Shown here in pieces: positions 33,776 to 42,721 of a stretch of DNA of 64,000 nt (the stretch's first letter is position 1; each line of letters starts with the position of its first letter). The notes beneath the pieces are model-generated. The model worked only from the letters and a program-made list of their open reading frames with translations, was not told where the DNA came from and ran no database searches. The translations under genes were made by a program, and so were the position numbers. Location of the stretch: assembly GCA_903847945.1 (NCBI GenBank), contig CAINEY010000044.1, forward strand, positions 58,328-122,327. Direction: 5' to 3'. The DNA is from an uncultured bacterium. Lineage in GTDB: Bacteria > Bacillota_I > Bacilli_A > Erysipelotrichales > Erysipelotrichaceae.

Positions 33776-35984
33776 GGAAGGTGCGTTGGAGCACTTCGAG
33801 TTGTTGGGCTTTGGTCAAGCGGTGGAAGTGCACGGCATACCCCGAGACCCGAATAGTCAGGTTGGGGTAGCGTTCCGGATGTTCCATGGCGGCCAATAGG
33901 ACATCCCGGGAGTAGACATTGACATTGAGGTGATGCGCATTCTGGGCAAAGTACCCATCCAAAAGACTCACGGTATTGGTGATCTGATCGGGTTTGGATT
34001 GACCCAAGGTTTGAGGCAGGATCGTAAAGGTGTTGGAGATGCCATCCTGACAGACATCGCCATAAGGAAGCTTCGCCACGGAATTAAGTGAAGCCAAGGC
34101 TCCGGAAACATCCCGGCCATGCATCGGATTGGCTCCCGGCGCAAACGGTTCCCCTTTCTTGCGCCCGTCCGGAGTCGATCCGGTTTTGAGCCCATAGACC
34201 ACATTCGAGGTGATCGTCAAGATCGACAGCGTGTGAACGGCGTTGCGAATCAACGGGTGCTTTTTCAACATCTCCGAAAACTGTGTCACCAGATCCACAG
34301 CCAACTGATCGACCCGGTCATCATCGTTCCCAAAGTGCGGGAAGTCGCCGATGACCTCAAAATCCACCACCAGTCCGCGCTCATCGCGAATCGGTTTGAC
34401 TGTAGCGTATTTTATGGCCGACAAGGAATCGGCCACCACGGACAAGCCGGCTGCCCCAAAGGCCATCAAACGGGTCACATAGGTATCATGAAGTGCCATC
34501 ATGCTTTTCTCATAGGCATAACGGTCATGCATGGTGTGGATGATGTTCATCGTATCGACGTAGAGCTTTGCGGTCTTGTCCATCGTCACCGTCAGATTCC
34601 GTTGGACGGTTTCGAAGTCCAGGATCTCAGTGGTGATGGGTTGAATCCCTTCCAGCACCTTCTCACCGGTGATTTCATCGATCCCGCCATTGATCGCATA
34701 CAAGAGGGCCTTGGCCAAATTGGTACGGGCTCCAAAGTACTGCATCTGTTTCCCAACTTCCATCGCCGAAACACAACACGCGATGGCGTAGTCATTGCGG
34801 TAAAGCGGCGACATGAGGTCGTCATTCTCATACTGCAAGGCCCCGGTATCGATAGACTGTTTCGCGCAATATCGCTTAAAGCCTTCCGGCAGCAGGTTAG
34901 ACCACAACACGGTCATGTTGGGTTCAGGAGCCGGTCCAAGATTAGTCAGACTGTGCAGGTAACGGAACGAGGTCTTGGTGACTAGCGGTTTTCCGTCGGC
35001 ACTAATGCCACCCAGCGATTCGGTGACCCAGGTGGGATCCCCTGCGAAGAGCTCATCGTACTCCGGAGAGCGCAGATGACGCACCAAGCGCAGTTTAATG
35101 ATGAACTGGTCGATGTATTCCTGAGCCAGGGCTTCATCGATGATGCCGGCTTCCAAATCCCGTTGAAGATAGATGTCCAAGAACGTTGACGTCCTTCCCA
35201 ACGACATGGCTGCCCCGTTATTTTCTTTGACTGCCGCCAAATACGCGAAATAAAGCCATTGAACGGCTTCCTGGGCACTTTCAGCTGGCTTGGAAATGTC
35301 GAAGCCATAACGCTTCGCCATGGCCGTCATTTGTTTCAAGGCTTTGATTTGATCGCTGACTTCTTCGCGCAGACGAATGGTTTCGTCGGTAATATCGGTC
35401 ATTTCCCGCAAGTCTAGTTTCTTGGCTTCAATCAAGCGATCGGTACCATACAAAGCAACTCTTCGGTAATCCCCGATAATGCGTCCGCGGCCATAAGCAT
35501 CCGGTAAGCCGGTCAGTAGACCCGTATGACGAGCCTTCTTCATCCCTTCGGTGTACGCATCAAAGACGCCTTGGTTGTGGGTCTTCGTGTACGTGTTGAA
35601 GATGGTGTTGAATTCGGGCTTCATTTGACGCCCATACACTTCCAGGATCTTGGCCGCTAACTTGATGCCGCCATAGGGATGGATGATGCGTTTGAGCGGG
35701 GCATCGGTTTGAAGTCCCACGATGCTTTCGTGATCTTTGAGAATATAGCCCGGCTCAAAGGCATCGATCCCGGCAACCCGGTCCATTTCGATGTCCAAGA
35801 CACCGAGTTTGCGTTCTTCCGCCAATAACGCTTCACAACGCTCCCACACGGCTTTCGTGTTGGGAGTCGCTGGTGCCAAGAACGAATCATCCCCGAAGTA
35901 CGGGGTCACATTCAATCGGATAAAGTCTTCGACGTTGATGGATGTTTGCCACTGGCCGTCGATAAAAGGGGTTCGGTTGTTCAT
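33762..35984 (-). CDS. pflB: formate C-acetyltransferase (pyruvate formate-lyase)
   Basis: 740 residues. It splits pyruvate and CoA into acetyl-CoA and formate under anoxic conditions. The catalytic Cys pair is in [10 protein letters not shown] and the glycyl radical residue is about Gly715 in RVSGYAVHF near the C-terminus. The ATG at 35984 has GGAGG five bases upstream; the longer frame is not needed. A TACACT -10 at 36007-36012 and a perfect CRP/FNR-type site at 36034-36049 predict anaerobic activation. The following gene encodes its activase. Confidence 0.97.
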   Translation of the reverse strand: MNNRTPFIDGQWQTSINVEDFIRLNVTPYFGDDSFLAPATPNTKAVWERCEALLAEERKLGVLDIEMDRVAGIDAFEPGYILKDHESIVGLQTDAPLKRIIHPYGGIKLAAKILEVYGRQMKPEFNTIFNTYTKTHNQGVFDAYTEGMKKARHTGLLTGLPDAYGRGRIIGDYRRVALYGTDRLIEAKKLDLREMTDITDETIRLREEVSDQIKALKQMTAMAKRYGFDISKPAESAQEAVQWLYFAYLAAVKENNGAAMSLGRTSTFLDIYLQRDLEAGIIDEALAQEYIDQFIIKLRLVRHLRSPEYDELFAGDPTWVTESLGGISADGKPLVTKTSFRYLHSLTNLGPAPEPNMTVLWSNLLPEGFKRYCAKQSIDTGALQYENDDLMSPLYRNDYAIACCVSAMEVGKQMQYFGARTNLAKALLYAINGGIDEITGEKVLEGIQPITTEILDFETVQRNLTVTMDKTAKLYVDTMNIIHTMHDRYAYEKSMMALHDTYVTRLMAFGAAGLSVVADSLSAIKYATVKPIRDERGLVVDFEVIGDFPHFGNDDDRVDQLAVDLVTQFSEMLKKHPLIRNAVHTLSILTITSNVVYGLKTGSTPDGRKKGEPFAPGANPMHGRDVSGALASLNSVAKLPYGDVCQDGISNTFTILPQTLGQSKPDQITNTVSLLDGYFAQNAHHLNVNVYSRDVLLAAMEHPERYPNLTIRVSGYAVHFHRLTKAQQLEVLQRTFHESV

Positions 35985-36006
35985 ACAGTCCTCCGTGAAC
36001 ACGCTT

Positions 36007-36012
36007 AGTGTA
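36007..36012 (-). promoter_or_regulatory. -10 box of pflBA
   Basis: Minus strand TACACT; the expected start of RNA is near 36000. The -35 is poor (CAGATT), as is usual where an activator is needed. Confidence 0.6.
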
Positions 36013-36033
36013 CAGGAAGCGTCTCTCCCAATC

Positions 36034-36049
36034 TGTGACGTACGTCACA
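36034..36049. promoter_or_regulatory. CRP/FNR-family binding site upstream of pflB
   Basis: Perfect 16-base palindrome TGTGACGTACGTCACA, matching TGTGA-N6-TCACA exactly. Its centre is about 41.5 bases from the predicted pflB start, the class II activator position. Confidence 0.8.
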
Positions 36050-36115
36050 TTTTGACGATTTTCATCCGATAGCGAAAGAAGTCCTGTAAAATAGAGTCAA
36101 ACAAAGGAGTGTCGT

Positions 36116-36973
36116 ATGAAAAAAATCGCTTGGATCGGTACCGGAGTCATGGGTCATGCCATGGTATCACACCTGATCAGTGCCGGTTATCCGGTCACTG
36201 TGTATACCCGCACCAAAGCCAAAGCTTTGGATTTGACGGAGAAAGCCACGGTGGTGGATTCCATTGCCGAAGCCGTAAAGGATGCGGATGTTGTCATCAG
36301 CATCGTGGGTTACCCGCAAGATGTCGAATCGGTGTATACTACCGTCTTCGAGCACGCCAAACCGCACACCTTGTGCATCGATATGACGACCTCATCCCCG
36401 CAACTGGCTAAATCGCTGGCTGAACGTGCCAAAACCGCTGGAATGCGCATGATGGATGCCCCGGTTTCCGGAGGCGATCTAGGCGCTCGGAATGCCACCC
36501 TGACCATCATGGTGGGATCAGAACCTGCCGACTATGAAGAAGCCTTACCTTTATTTAGGATCATGGGTAAGACCATTACGTACATTGGTCCGGCTGGCAG
36601 CGGACAACACTGCAAGATGGCCAATCAGGTGGTTATTGCGGGAACGATTGCCGCAGTGGCCGAAGGACTGACCTACCTTCAAAAGGTTGGGCTTGATCCC
36701 CACATCGCCTTAGGCGCGATCGGTGGAGGATCGGCCAGTTCCTGGCAACTGCTCAACAACGGACCGAAGATGCTCAACGGGGACTTTGCCCCGGGGTTCT
36801 ACCTGCATCATTTCGTTAAGGATCTGAGGCTGGCGTCCGAGGAAGCCCACGACGTCGACTTGACCTTACCGGTCACTCAACAGGTCCTCGATCTTTACAC
36901 TCAACTCTTGGAAGCCGGGGATCGTGACTTGGGCACTCAATCCATCATTAAAGCCTATCAAAAAGGAAGCTGA
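36116..36973 (+). CDS. beta-hydroxyacid dehydrogenase (GarR/HIBADH family)
   Basis: 285 residues. N-terminal NAD(P) motif WIGTGVMGHAMVSHLISAGY; substrate-binding DAPVSGGDLGARNATLTIMVGS; catalytic Lys in GSGQHCKMANQ; and FYLHHFVKDLRLA near the C-terminus. Members include 3-hydroxyisobutyrate dehydrogenase and tartronate semialdehyde reductase; the actual acid is not defined. AAAGGAG precedes the ATG and a TAAAAT -10 lies about 25 bases upstream. It is divergent from pflB with the CRP/FNR-type site between them, so it might share that control. Confidence 0.92.
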   Translation: MKKIAWIGTGVMGHAMVSHLISAGYPVTVYTRTKAKALDLTEKATVVDSIAEAVKDADVVISIVGYPQDVESVYTTVFEHAKPHTLCIDMTTSSPQLAKSLAERAKTAGMRMMDAPVSGGDLGARNATLTIMVGSEPADYEEALPLFRIMGKTITYIGPAGSGQHCKMANQVVIAGTIAAVAEGLTYLQKVGLDPHIALGAIGGGSASSWQLLNNGPKMLNGDFAPGFYLHHFVKDLRLASEEAHDVDLTLPVTQQVLDLYTQLLEAGDRDLGTQSIIKAYQKGS

Positions 36974-36987
36974 CGCTTCCTTTTTTT
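36958..36987. terminator. bidirectional terminator
   Basis: AAAAAGGAAGC / GCTTCCTTTTT with a TGAC loop; overlaps both convergent gene ends. Confidence 0.92.
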
Positions 36988-37333
36988 AGTAATGGCCTTT
37001 GGTGGGAACAATGCAGATGAACTGCAGGGGTTTATCCGAGGTGTTACGGAACTGATGCAAGGCATTCGCCGGGACATACGCATACGAACCGGCTTGGATC
37101 GGGTTTTCCTGATCAATAAGGAACAAGGTGCCTTCACCGGCGATGATGTAGTTGATGTGGGGCCAATCGTGCTGATGTTTGGGGGTAAATCCGCCCGGTT
37201 GTAGATCGAACACACGCATGACATGATCGCCCCACCCTTGCTCAGGGCCAACCAAAACACGCATCGCGGCATCTTTGGCAGCCGGATTGGTCACCGGATT
37301 GGGGGTTAATTCGTTTGAATGTCCTAAAGGCAT
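36986..37333 (-). CDS. small cupin-domain protein
   Basis: 115 residues, a single beta-barrel cupin. Metal-binding motif 1 is PKHQHDWPHINYIIAGEG (His, His, His, with Glu in the second strand) and motif 2 is YVPANALHQFRN. Such proteins serve as sugar or acid isomerases, dioxygenases or sensors; the substrate is not defined. AAAGGAG precedes the ATG and a TATACT -10 lies upstream at about 37350. It may be co-transcribed with nothing else. Confidence 0.85.
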   Translation of the reverse strand: MPLGHSNELTPNPVTNPAAKDAAMRVLVGPEQGWGDHVMRVFDLQPGGFTPKHQHDWPHINYIIAGEGTLFLIDQENPIQAGSYAYVPANALHQFRNTSDKPLQFICIVPTKGHY

Positions 37334-37378
37334 AAGGTCTCCTTTATATTTAGTATAACAAGCCGTTAAGGGCTAGTC

Positions 37379-37405
37379 GCAAGCCGTGCTTAGATTGCGG
37401 CTTGC
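37379..37405. repeat. hairpin around the degV stop codon
   Basis: GCAAGCCG / CGGCTTGC with an 11-base loop that holds the stop codon of the DegV gene. There is no T-run, so termination is uncertain; it may protect the 3' end of the mRNA. Confidence 0.45.
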
Positions 37406-38235
37406 GGATCTTTGAGGATGTATTGAATAGCCACACAGCCGGGACCTCCGTGGGTCACCATGGCCGGTGCCAGTTTGAAGACTTCGATGTCGGCATTCTG
37501 GATCTTGTGGCGAATGGCTTCAATCACGTGATTCATGGCGTCAATGTTTTGCGCGTGAGCGACATAGATGCGATGATGAGCACTCACACCGCGCTTGATC
37601 AAATCGCTGACTACAGCATCGATGGCCCCTTTCCACGTCCGAGCCACCGCAAACTTCTCGATGCGACGCCGATCAGCCGATTGAGCCAAGACCGGGATGA
37701 TGTGAATGAACCCGGCCAGCGACGCCGCCAGTGGCGTCAATCGACCCGAACGGGCCAGGAACTTCAGATCGACCGGAATGACGTAGGATTGGTGTTCTTT
37801 AAGGCAGACTTGAAGACGCTGGGTCACTTGATTGAGGGTAGCTCCGGCATTCGCTAACGTCGAGGCTAACTGAACCAGGTATCGGTTCGGTCCAGCCACA
37901 CACTGCGAGTCAAACACCGTCACATGGGTCGCATTCGTCGAGGCTTTGACACCTTGAGCAGAATCAAAGGCTGAACTCAAGCCTTGACCGGTGGTCAAAT
38001 GCAGGGTCTCTTCAGGAGACGTGGCTTCATAGGCTTCCATGACTTCTCCGACGGCTGGTTGCGAAGTCCGGGCAATCTCCCGGCTCAATCGGTCATAAAA
38101 GGCCCCTTCTTCAAGTTCCAGATAATCCCGGTAACTGGCTAGGCCAAAGGTGACCTGATTGGCCACCAGTATAACGTTTCGCGCTTGGGCCTCTTCCACA
38201 CTCAGATGACATGTCGTATCCGAAATGATGCGCAT
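37390..38235 (-). CDS. DegV-family fatty-acid-binding protein
   Basis: 281 residues. DegV (FakB-type) proteins bind a fatty acid and present it to FakA kinase. Seen here are MRIISDTTCHL with the typical S/T-rich start, RTSQPAVGEVMEAYE (the TSQPS-type motif), LTTGQGLSSAFDSAQ and the LKFLARSGRLTPLAASLAGF segment close to the C-terminal half. AAAGGAG precedes the ATG. It starts nine bases after the stop of the M15 peptidase gene, so the pair is probably one operon. Confidence 0.93.
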   Translation of the reverse strand: MRIISDTTCHLSVEEAQARNVILVANQVTFGLASYRDYLELEEGAFYDRLSREIARTSQPAVGEVMEAYEATSPEETLHLTTGQGLSSAFDSAQGVKASTNATHVTVFDSQCVAGPNRYLVQLASTLANAGATLNQVTQRLQVCLKEHQSYVIPVDLKFLARSGRLTPLAASLAGFIHIIPVLAQSADRRRIEKFAVARTWKGAIDAVVSDLIKRGVSAHHRIYVAHAQNIDAMNHVIEAIRHKIQNADIEVFKLAPAMVTHGGPGCVAIQYILKDPQAAI

Positions 38236-38244
38236 AGCTCTCCT

Positions 38245-39192
38245 TTACGGGGTCGTTTCGACCGTCAGTTGTTCATCGATGCGTTCCACCAGCGCCATGA
38301 GTTCCTCATCCGTTTCATCGATCCCGGTGTACCACGGTTCTTTTTCGCCAGGGGCTTCACTGAAGTAGGTGGCTTTGAAGATCAGTTCAGGGCGGTATTC
38401 GTAATGGACGGTATCATAATGCATCCACTTCCCGCCCCAGATAAACCCGTATTTCTCCATGATGGCGTAAATCGCATCCGGATAATCCGCGATCCGTTGG
38501 ATCGCGATCGCTTCTTGTTGGTCGGTTGAGATCCAACGCCAGTAATCGTACGAGTTGAATTTAAAGTCAATGGCAATCCCGTACGCGTGCAGACTGAGCA
38601 CCGTCGTTCCGGAAATCAGGCGGTAATTCCAGGTCCCAGAAGAAGGCGTAATATAGGGAACCGTCGTAGTATCAGCGCTCATCAAGGGACCCAATTCAGT
38701 CACTGCGGCACTTAAGGCCTCATAAGCCCCATACTTGGCGTTCATGTTCAAATTCTGTCCAAAGAAGGCTACCTTTTGAAGATCATCGGCGATCTCGGCT
38801 TTCTCATGCCCGTAGAGCGCATCCAAGAGCGTGTAAGGCTTGATGCGTCCGGGATCCGTAGTGGAACGTCCGGTGACACCACCAAAGTAATACAGCACAT
38901 CCATCGTGTCCTGCAGATCCGGTAAGACATCCGTTTCGAAATCCTTGACTTCAAAGTCATCGTAAACCAAACGGGATCCGTTTTCGGTAATCACGTAAAC
39001 ACGGTCGCCTTCCCGTTCGACATCCACCACCCCTCCGGGATAACCGGCCATCAGTGACAACACATCCCGACGCAGATTGATCTCATAGGCCGAAAGCGGC
39101 GTGGGTTCGGGTTCAGGTTCAGGTTCGGGTTCAGGCTTGACCGTACACGCGGTCAAGAGTCCTGCGATAAGGATTAAGAGTAGTTTTTTCAT
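38245..39192 (-). CDS. M15 (VanY/DacB-type) D,D-carboxypeptidase lipoprotein
   Basis: About 315 residues. The signal peptide ends in the lipobox LLTAC (cleavage before Cys ~16), followed by a Pro-Glu repeat spacer (PEPEPEPEPEP) that should hold the enzyme off the membrane. The zinc peptidase signatures are LSLHAYGIAIDF and MHYDTVHYEYRPE. It probably trims peptidoglycan stem peptides. Three in-frame ATGs are close together; the one at 39192 is seven bases after a perfect TATAAT (39200-39205) and no ribosome site is present, so a leaderless mRNA is likely. Confidence 0.88.
   Translation of the reverse strand: MKKLLLILIAGLLTACTVKPEPEPEPEPEPTPLSAYEINLRRDVLSLMAGYPGGVVDVEREGDRVYVITENGSRLVYDDFEVKDFETDVLPDLQDTMDVLYYFGGVTGRSTTDPGRIKPYTLLDALYGHEKAEIADDLQKVAFFGQNLNMNAKYGAYEALSAAVTELGPLMSADTTTVPYITPSSGTWNYRLISGTTVLSLHAYGIAIDFKFNSYDYWRWISTDQQEAIAIQRIADYPDAIYAIMEKYGFIWGGKWMHYDTVHYEYRPELIFKATYFSEAPGEKEPWYTGIDETDEELMALVERIDEQLTVETTP
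39103..39132. repeat. hexanucleotide repeat encoding the Pro-Glu spacer
   Basis: Five copies of RGGTTC on the plus strand inside the M15 lipoprotein gene. Changes in copy number would keep the frame and change only spacer length. Confidence 0.8.
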
Positions 39193-39199
39193 CATTCTC

Positions 39200-39205
39200 A
39201 TTATA
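39200..39205 (-). promoter_or_regulatory. -10 box of the M15 peptidase gene
   Basis: Perfect TATAAT on the minus strand, seven bases before the ATG at 39192 and preceded by CGTG. Confidence 0.6.
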
Positions 39206-39240
39206 CACGAGTCTTCCAGAAATCACGTTTTGGAATCCCG

Positions 39241-40101
39241 CTAGAGTTGAAGCAAGAACAGGTAGGTCTGCGAGATGACCGCAAAACCGACGATGAAGGA
39301 CACAAAATTCGCCGTGATCGCATAGAGGATCTTGCGTCCGGTCTTCTGCTTTTTATCGAATGCTTTCCAGTAGATCAAGGCTTCGATCAGCATAACCACC
39401 CCTTCCATCAAAAGATAAACCACGATCCCCGCCATCAGACCGGCTTGAATGAGCACCAAGCCCATCGTTGCACTGAGCAGCAGTTGCGTGATGACATTCG
39501 CTATGACCGTGACTTTCCAGTTGCGTCGGCTCCACAACCCAAAAAGCACCAAGAGAATCAGTTCCACTCCAAGGGTTGGGATCAGGGTCGATCCAAACTG
39601 GAACAGCATCTGTTTCCAGAGTTCCGGTCGCAAGATCGTATTGGATTCGAGATCGAAGCGCAGGTTCATCATGAACACATCCCGGGTGATTACCCCGCTG
39701 ATGACGGTTCTCCCGCTCTCCGTTACTACGATGATTTTGAATTCGTCCGGAAGCCGATACGTGAAGGAATGAACGCGATCGCCATTCACCAGGCTTCCTT
39801 CGAGATCCCCAAAAATCGGATACGCGACCCCATGGGTCAACGCCCCGACCCACTGGTCGCTTTGGTAGGATTCGATGATCGCAATCAAGGCCGGATCGAT
39901 GCCGTCAAAGCGTTCTTCATCGATCCAACACTCGGATTCCTCGCAGTCAGGCTGTACCAACAGGTCCAGAATGTAAGGTTCATCCGGTGGATTGATCAGG
40001 GTAATGCGCAGTTCCGGTTTTGGACCCGCATCGGCATGGACCGGCCATGATCCCATCATCAATAGGCTCACGAGAATAAGCAGGGTGGTTTTGATTTTCA
40101 T
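39241..40101 (-). CDS. unknown exported/membrane protein
   Basis: 286 residues. A signal peptide (~1-24, ending VHADA) is followed by an outside domain (~25-155) with two Cys (QPDCEESECW) and then four membrane helices (~160-280). This layout resembles conserved Gram-positive membrane proteins of unknown role; no family is recognised. GAGGTG precedes the ATG. The next gene downstream, the M15 lipoprotein, has its own promoter 40 bases away. Confidence 0.75.
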   Translation of the reverse strand: MKIKTTLLILVSLLMMGSWPVHADAGPKPELRITLINPPDEPYILDLLVQPDCEESECWIDEERFDGIDPALIAIIESYQSDQWVGALTHGVAYPIFGDLEGSLVNGDRVHSFTYRLPDEFKIIVVTESGRTVISGVITRDVFMMNLRFDLESNTILRPELWKQMLFQFGSTLIPTLGVELILLVLFGLWSRRNWKVTVIANVITQLLLSATMGLVLIQAGLMAGIVVYLLMEGVVMLIEALIYWKAFDKKQKTGRKILYAITANFVSFIVGFAVISQTYLFLLQL

Positions 40102-40161
40102 AGGGCACCTCTGTCTTCATTATGCGCTAAAAATCCACAGCGGAATAATCAATCTGAAGCG

Positions 40162-40167
40162 TATAAT
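40162..40167 (+). promoter_or_regulatory. -10 box of the GNAT gene
   Basis: Perfect TATAAT, 18 bases before the ATG at 40186, with AAAGGAG in the leader. Confidence 0.6.
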
Positions 40168-40185
40168 GAAACAAAAAGGAGTTCT

Positions 40186-40749
40186 ATGCGCACCATTCGA
40201 CCTTTGGCTTCTTCGGATGCCCAACGCTTTACCCAATATCTATCCGACATGGATTTTCAACACGCCCCCAATTGGGCGGGTTGTTTCTGTCGCTTCTATC
40301 ACACGTCGTGTTCGATGGATGAGTGGATCGCCCGGGATTCTGCTCAGAATCGCCAAGAAACCGAAGAGGCGATCCGAAACGGATCCATGCGAGGCTTTAT
40401 CGCCCTAGACGACGATCGGATCATCGGTTGGCTCAACGCGAATAAGGTAAAGGCTTATCCTCGCCTCAACGGGTTTGTGGAAGCCTATGTGGAAACGCCG
40501 TTGACGGGAGCCCTGGTGTGCTTTGTGATCCACCCGGATTATCGCGGACAAGGCATCGCTACCCAACTGTTGCGGGCGGCTTTGGACGGGTTTAAAGCCG
40601 AAGGCATAACCCAGGTGTTGGGCTTCCCTTTTGAAGATCCCCAACACCCGCAAAAGGCTTACCACGGGTCCTTGTCGATGTACCTTAAAGGCGGATTTAC
40701 CCTGGTGGAATCGCGTGGAAACCAACACGTGGTTCGCTGTCTTCTCTAG
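40186..40749 (+). CDS. GNAT-family N-acetyltransferase
   Basis: 187 residues. The acetyl-CoA motif is VIHPDYRGQGIATQLLRAAL (R/Q-x-x-G-x-G/A). The N-terminal part has an aromatic- and Cys-rich stretch (NWAGCFCRFYH) typical of a GNAT subgroup with HCWCxYY-like motifs. Substrate unknown. It is preceded by AAAGGAG and has its own promoter. Confidence 0.9.
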   Translation: MRTIRPLASSDAQRFTQYLSDMDFQHAPNWAGCFCRFYHTSCSMDEWIARDSAQNRQETEEAIRNGSMRGFIALDDDRIIGWLNANKVKAYPRLNGFVEAYVETPLTGALVCFVIHPDYRGQGIATQLLRAALDGFKAEGITQVLGFPFEDPQHPQKAYHGSLSMYLKGGFTLVESRGNQHVVRCLL

Positions 40750-40841
40750 AACAACTTTGCCTGTTGATGTGCTCTTTCGTGTGCTAAACTTAAGGTAGTT
40801 AACCCCCATCTGACCACTGATCGCTTCGATCCGGAGGACTT

Positions 40842-41636
40842 ATGACCAGCACATCCATCCCCACTTCATCGACCGCTTCGTCTGTGACCCTTTCATCGTG
40901 GCTGAGTCATCTGTTTAATGTCGCCAAAGCCAATCTTCCTAAAGTCTGGGCAACGATGGCGATTCAGATCGGGATCGTTTTACTGGTTCAAGTGGTCTTC
41001 TGGTGGGATGGGATCAATCCTTACTTACCGACTTTCATCTCCGGACCGATCATCTTCCTGACGGCGACGTATAACGATGTCTTACCGAAGACGATCTACT
41101 GGATCATCGTCTTTACCTTCGGGAAACGCTTATTGACGAAGATCCAACTCGTCGGATTCAAGAAGGCCTTGGATCCCATCAAAGCCGTTATTCCCGATGT
41201 CAAACACGCCGTAACTTCCTTGGGTCAATGGGCTCTCCCCTTGGGACTTTTAGGTTCAGGTTTAGGCCTCATCATCGCCAACAATTTTGCCTCCTACAGC
41301 CGTTTTGCGGCGTATGGGGCCGTCAATAAAATGGACAAATACTTCATCGCTGTGGTGATTTCATTTACCCTCAGTTACTTTATGGGCGAAGGCAAGAAAC
41401 ACTGGATCTTCACGTTTAGCCGTTTGAGTTATCAAGCCTTGGCGAAACGGTTTACTTGGACAACACCCTACACTGATGCGCACACGCTGATCGTGCTCAG
41501 CGGATTCGTCGCTGGCCTCTTGGCCGATTTTCCGCTCATCCTCATCGGTTGGCAAACCGGAGGATATCTCTTAGGTGCTGTAGGACTGATCGCTGCCATC
41601 GTACTTCTGGTTCAAAAGGAAGCCCGTCCCGCATGA
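40842..41636 (+). CDS. unknown membrane protein, first gene of the radical SAM locus
   Basis: 264 residues. A Ser/Thr-rich N-terminus (~1-20) is followed by about six hydrophobic segments (~42-60, 65-85, 130-150, 170-185, 215-235, 240-258). No known family. GGAGG lies 5 bases before the ATG. Its stop overlaps the start of the radical SAM gene (ATGA), so all three genes 40842-44160 should be made together. It might be a transporter or membrane partner for the modified protein (inference). Confidence 0.75.
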   Translation: MTSTSIPTSSTASSVTLSSWLSHLFNVAKANLPKVWATMAIQIGIVLLVQVVFWWDGINPYLPTFISGPIIFLTATYNDVLPKTIYWIIVFTFGKRLLTKIQLVGFKKALDPIKAVIPDVKHAVTSLGQWALPLGLLGSGLGLIIANNFASYSRFAAYGAVNKMDKYFIAVVISFTLSYFMGEGKKHWIFTFSRLSYQALAKRFTWTTPYTDAHTLIVLSGFVAGLLADFPLILIGWQTGGYLLGAVGLIAAIVLLVQKEARPA

Positions 41637-42721
41637 TCGTTCATCACGATGCGCGCTTTCGCTTTCTTTCCAGTTACGATCCGGTCAGTGGTCAAGGCAT
41701 CCGCAGCCACACGTATGACGAAATGGGTCAGGACACCGGCATCGATCCCTGGCGAGCCACTTACCCTGAGCTCTTGGATGTGGGGATTATGGGTTCCTGC
41801 ACACACGGCTTAAGCGGCTTATGTGCCGCGTCCGGGGTGCAGTGTTACCAAAACGGAGCGACCGTCAGTGAACCTCATCTTTCCTTCACGCACTTCAAAT
41901 CGATCGTCGATCAGAGTGCCAGTCGTACCTTTCAAATGGCGTTGGGTGGACGCGGTGATCCCAACGATCATCCCGATTTCCTCGACATGATCTCCTACGC
42001 CCACGATCACGGGATCGTCCCCAACTTCACAACCTCCGGCATGGGACTCAAAGACGAACAACTCGCCACCATCAAACACTGTTGCGGCGCGGTCGCCGTC
42101 AGCTGGTACCGCAGTCCCATCACCGAAACAACGTTGAAGCGACTCACGGAGGCTGGAATCAAGACCAACATCCATTACGTGCTCTCTCGTTCGACTTTGG
42201 ATGAAGCCTTCACCCTCATGGATCGGGTCATGAAGGATCCTTCCATCAATCGGCTCATCTTCTTGCTTCATAAACCGGTGGGACAGGGTCAACAGGATGA
42301 GGTTCTATCCATTGCCGATCCGATAGTCAAACGCTTCTTCCATCGTTTCGATGATCCAAAACTTATGGAGAAAGTAGGATTCGACAGTTGCGGGGTACCG
42401 GGTCTGATCAACACTACCTCCCGCATCGACCCCTCATGCATTGAAGCCTGCGAAGCCGGACGATACTCCGCCTACATAACGCCGGATTATCGCCTAGTGC
42501 CGTGCAGTTTCGAGAAGGATCAGGCCTACGCAGTCGACTTGCGTACGCATACGATTGCTCAAGCCTTCGACAGCCCTGCCTTCGATCGTTTCCGAAGCCG
42601 ACTCGATCACCATTGCGAAGGCTGCGTCGATCGGGAATCCTGCCGCAGCGGATGCCCGATCGTTCCTGACATTACCCTCTGTCAACGCCTAGTCCGTACG
42701 ACTCCAGGAGCACACCTATGA
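41633..42721 (+). CDS. atypical radical SAM/SPASM-like enzyme
   Basis: 362 residues. The N-terminal half has the barrel pattern of a radical SAM enzyme: three Cys at 56, 64 and 71 (CTHGLSGLCAASGVQC) and a GGRGDP segment (~105-110) in the place of the GGEP motif. The Cys spacing, x7 and x6, is not the usual x3 and x2. The C-terminal part has a SPASM-like pattern: Cys-rich segments around PSCIEACEAGRY, ITPDYRLVPC and HCEGCVDRESCRSGC, expected to hold auxiliary iron-sulfur clusters. Such enzymes often modify peptides. Both gene junctions are ATGA overlaps; the downstream partner is the obvious substrate candidate. Confidence 0.8.
   Translation: MIVHHDARFRFLSSYDPVSGQGIRSHTYDEMGQDTGIDPWRATYPELLDVGIMGSCTHGLSGLCAASGVQCYQNGATVSEPHLSFTHFKSIVDQSASRTFQMALGGRGDPNDHPDFLDMISYAHDHGIVPNFTTSGMGLKDEQLATIKHCCGAVAVSWYRSPITETTLKRLTEAGIKTNIHYVLSRSTLDEAFTLMDRVMKDPSINRLIFLLHKPVGQGQQDEVLSIADPIVKRFFHRFDDPKLMEKVGFDSCGVPGLINTTSRIDPSCIEACEAGRYSAYITPDYRLVPCSFEKDQAYAVDLRTHTIAQAFDSPAFDRFRSRLDHHCEGCVDRESCRSGCPIVPDITLCQRLVRTTPGAHL

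Noticed and set aside
34119..34985. 288-codon plus-strand ORF opposite pflB
   Set aside because: His/Arg-rich shadow translation of pflB without start signals.
36034..36049. Rex redox-repressor site
   Set aside because: The outer bases are C and T rather than T and A and the centre is CGTACG, so the CRP/FNR reading fits better; not fully excluded.
37379..37405. Hairpin at the degV end as a rho-independent terminator
   Set aside because: There is no T-run after the stem on either strand, so it is listed only as a hairpin.
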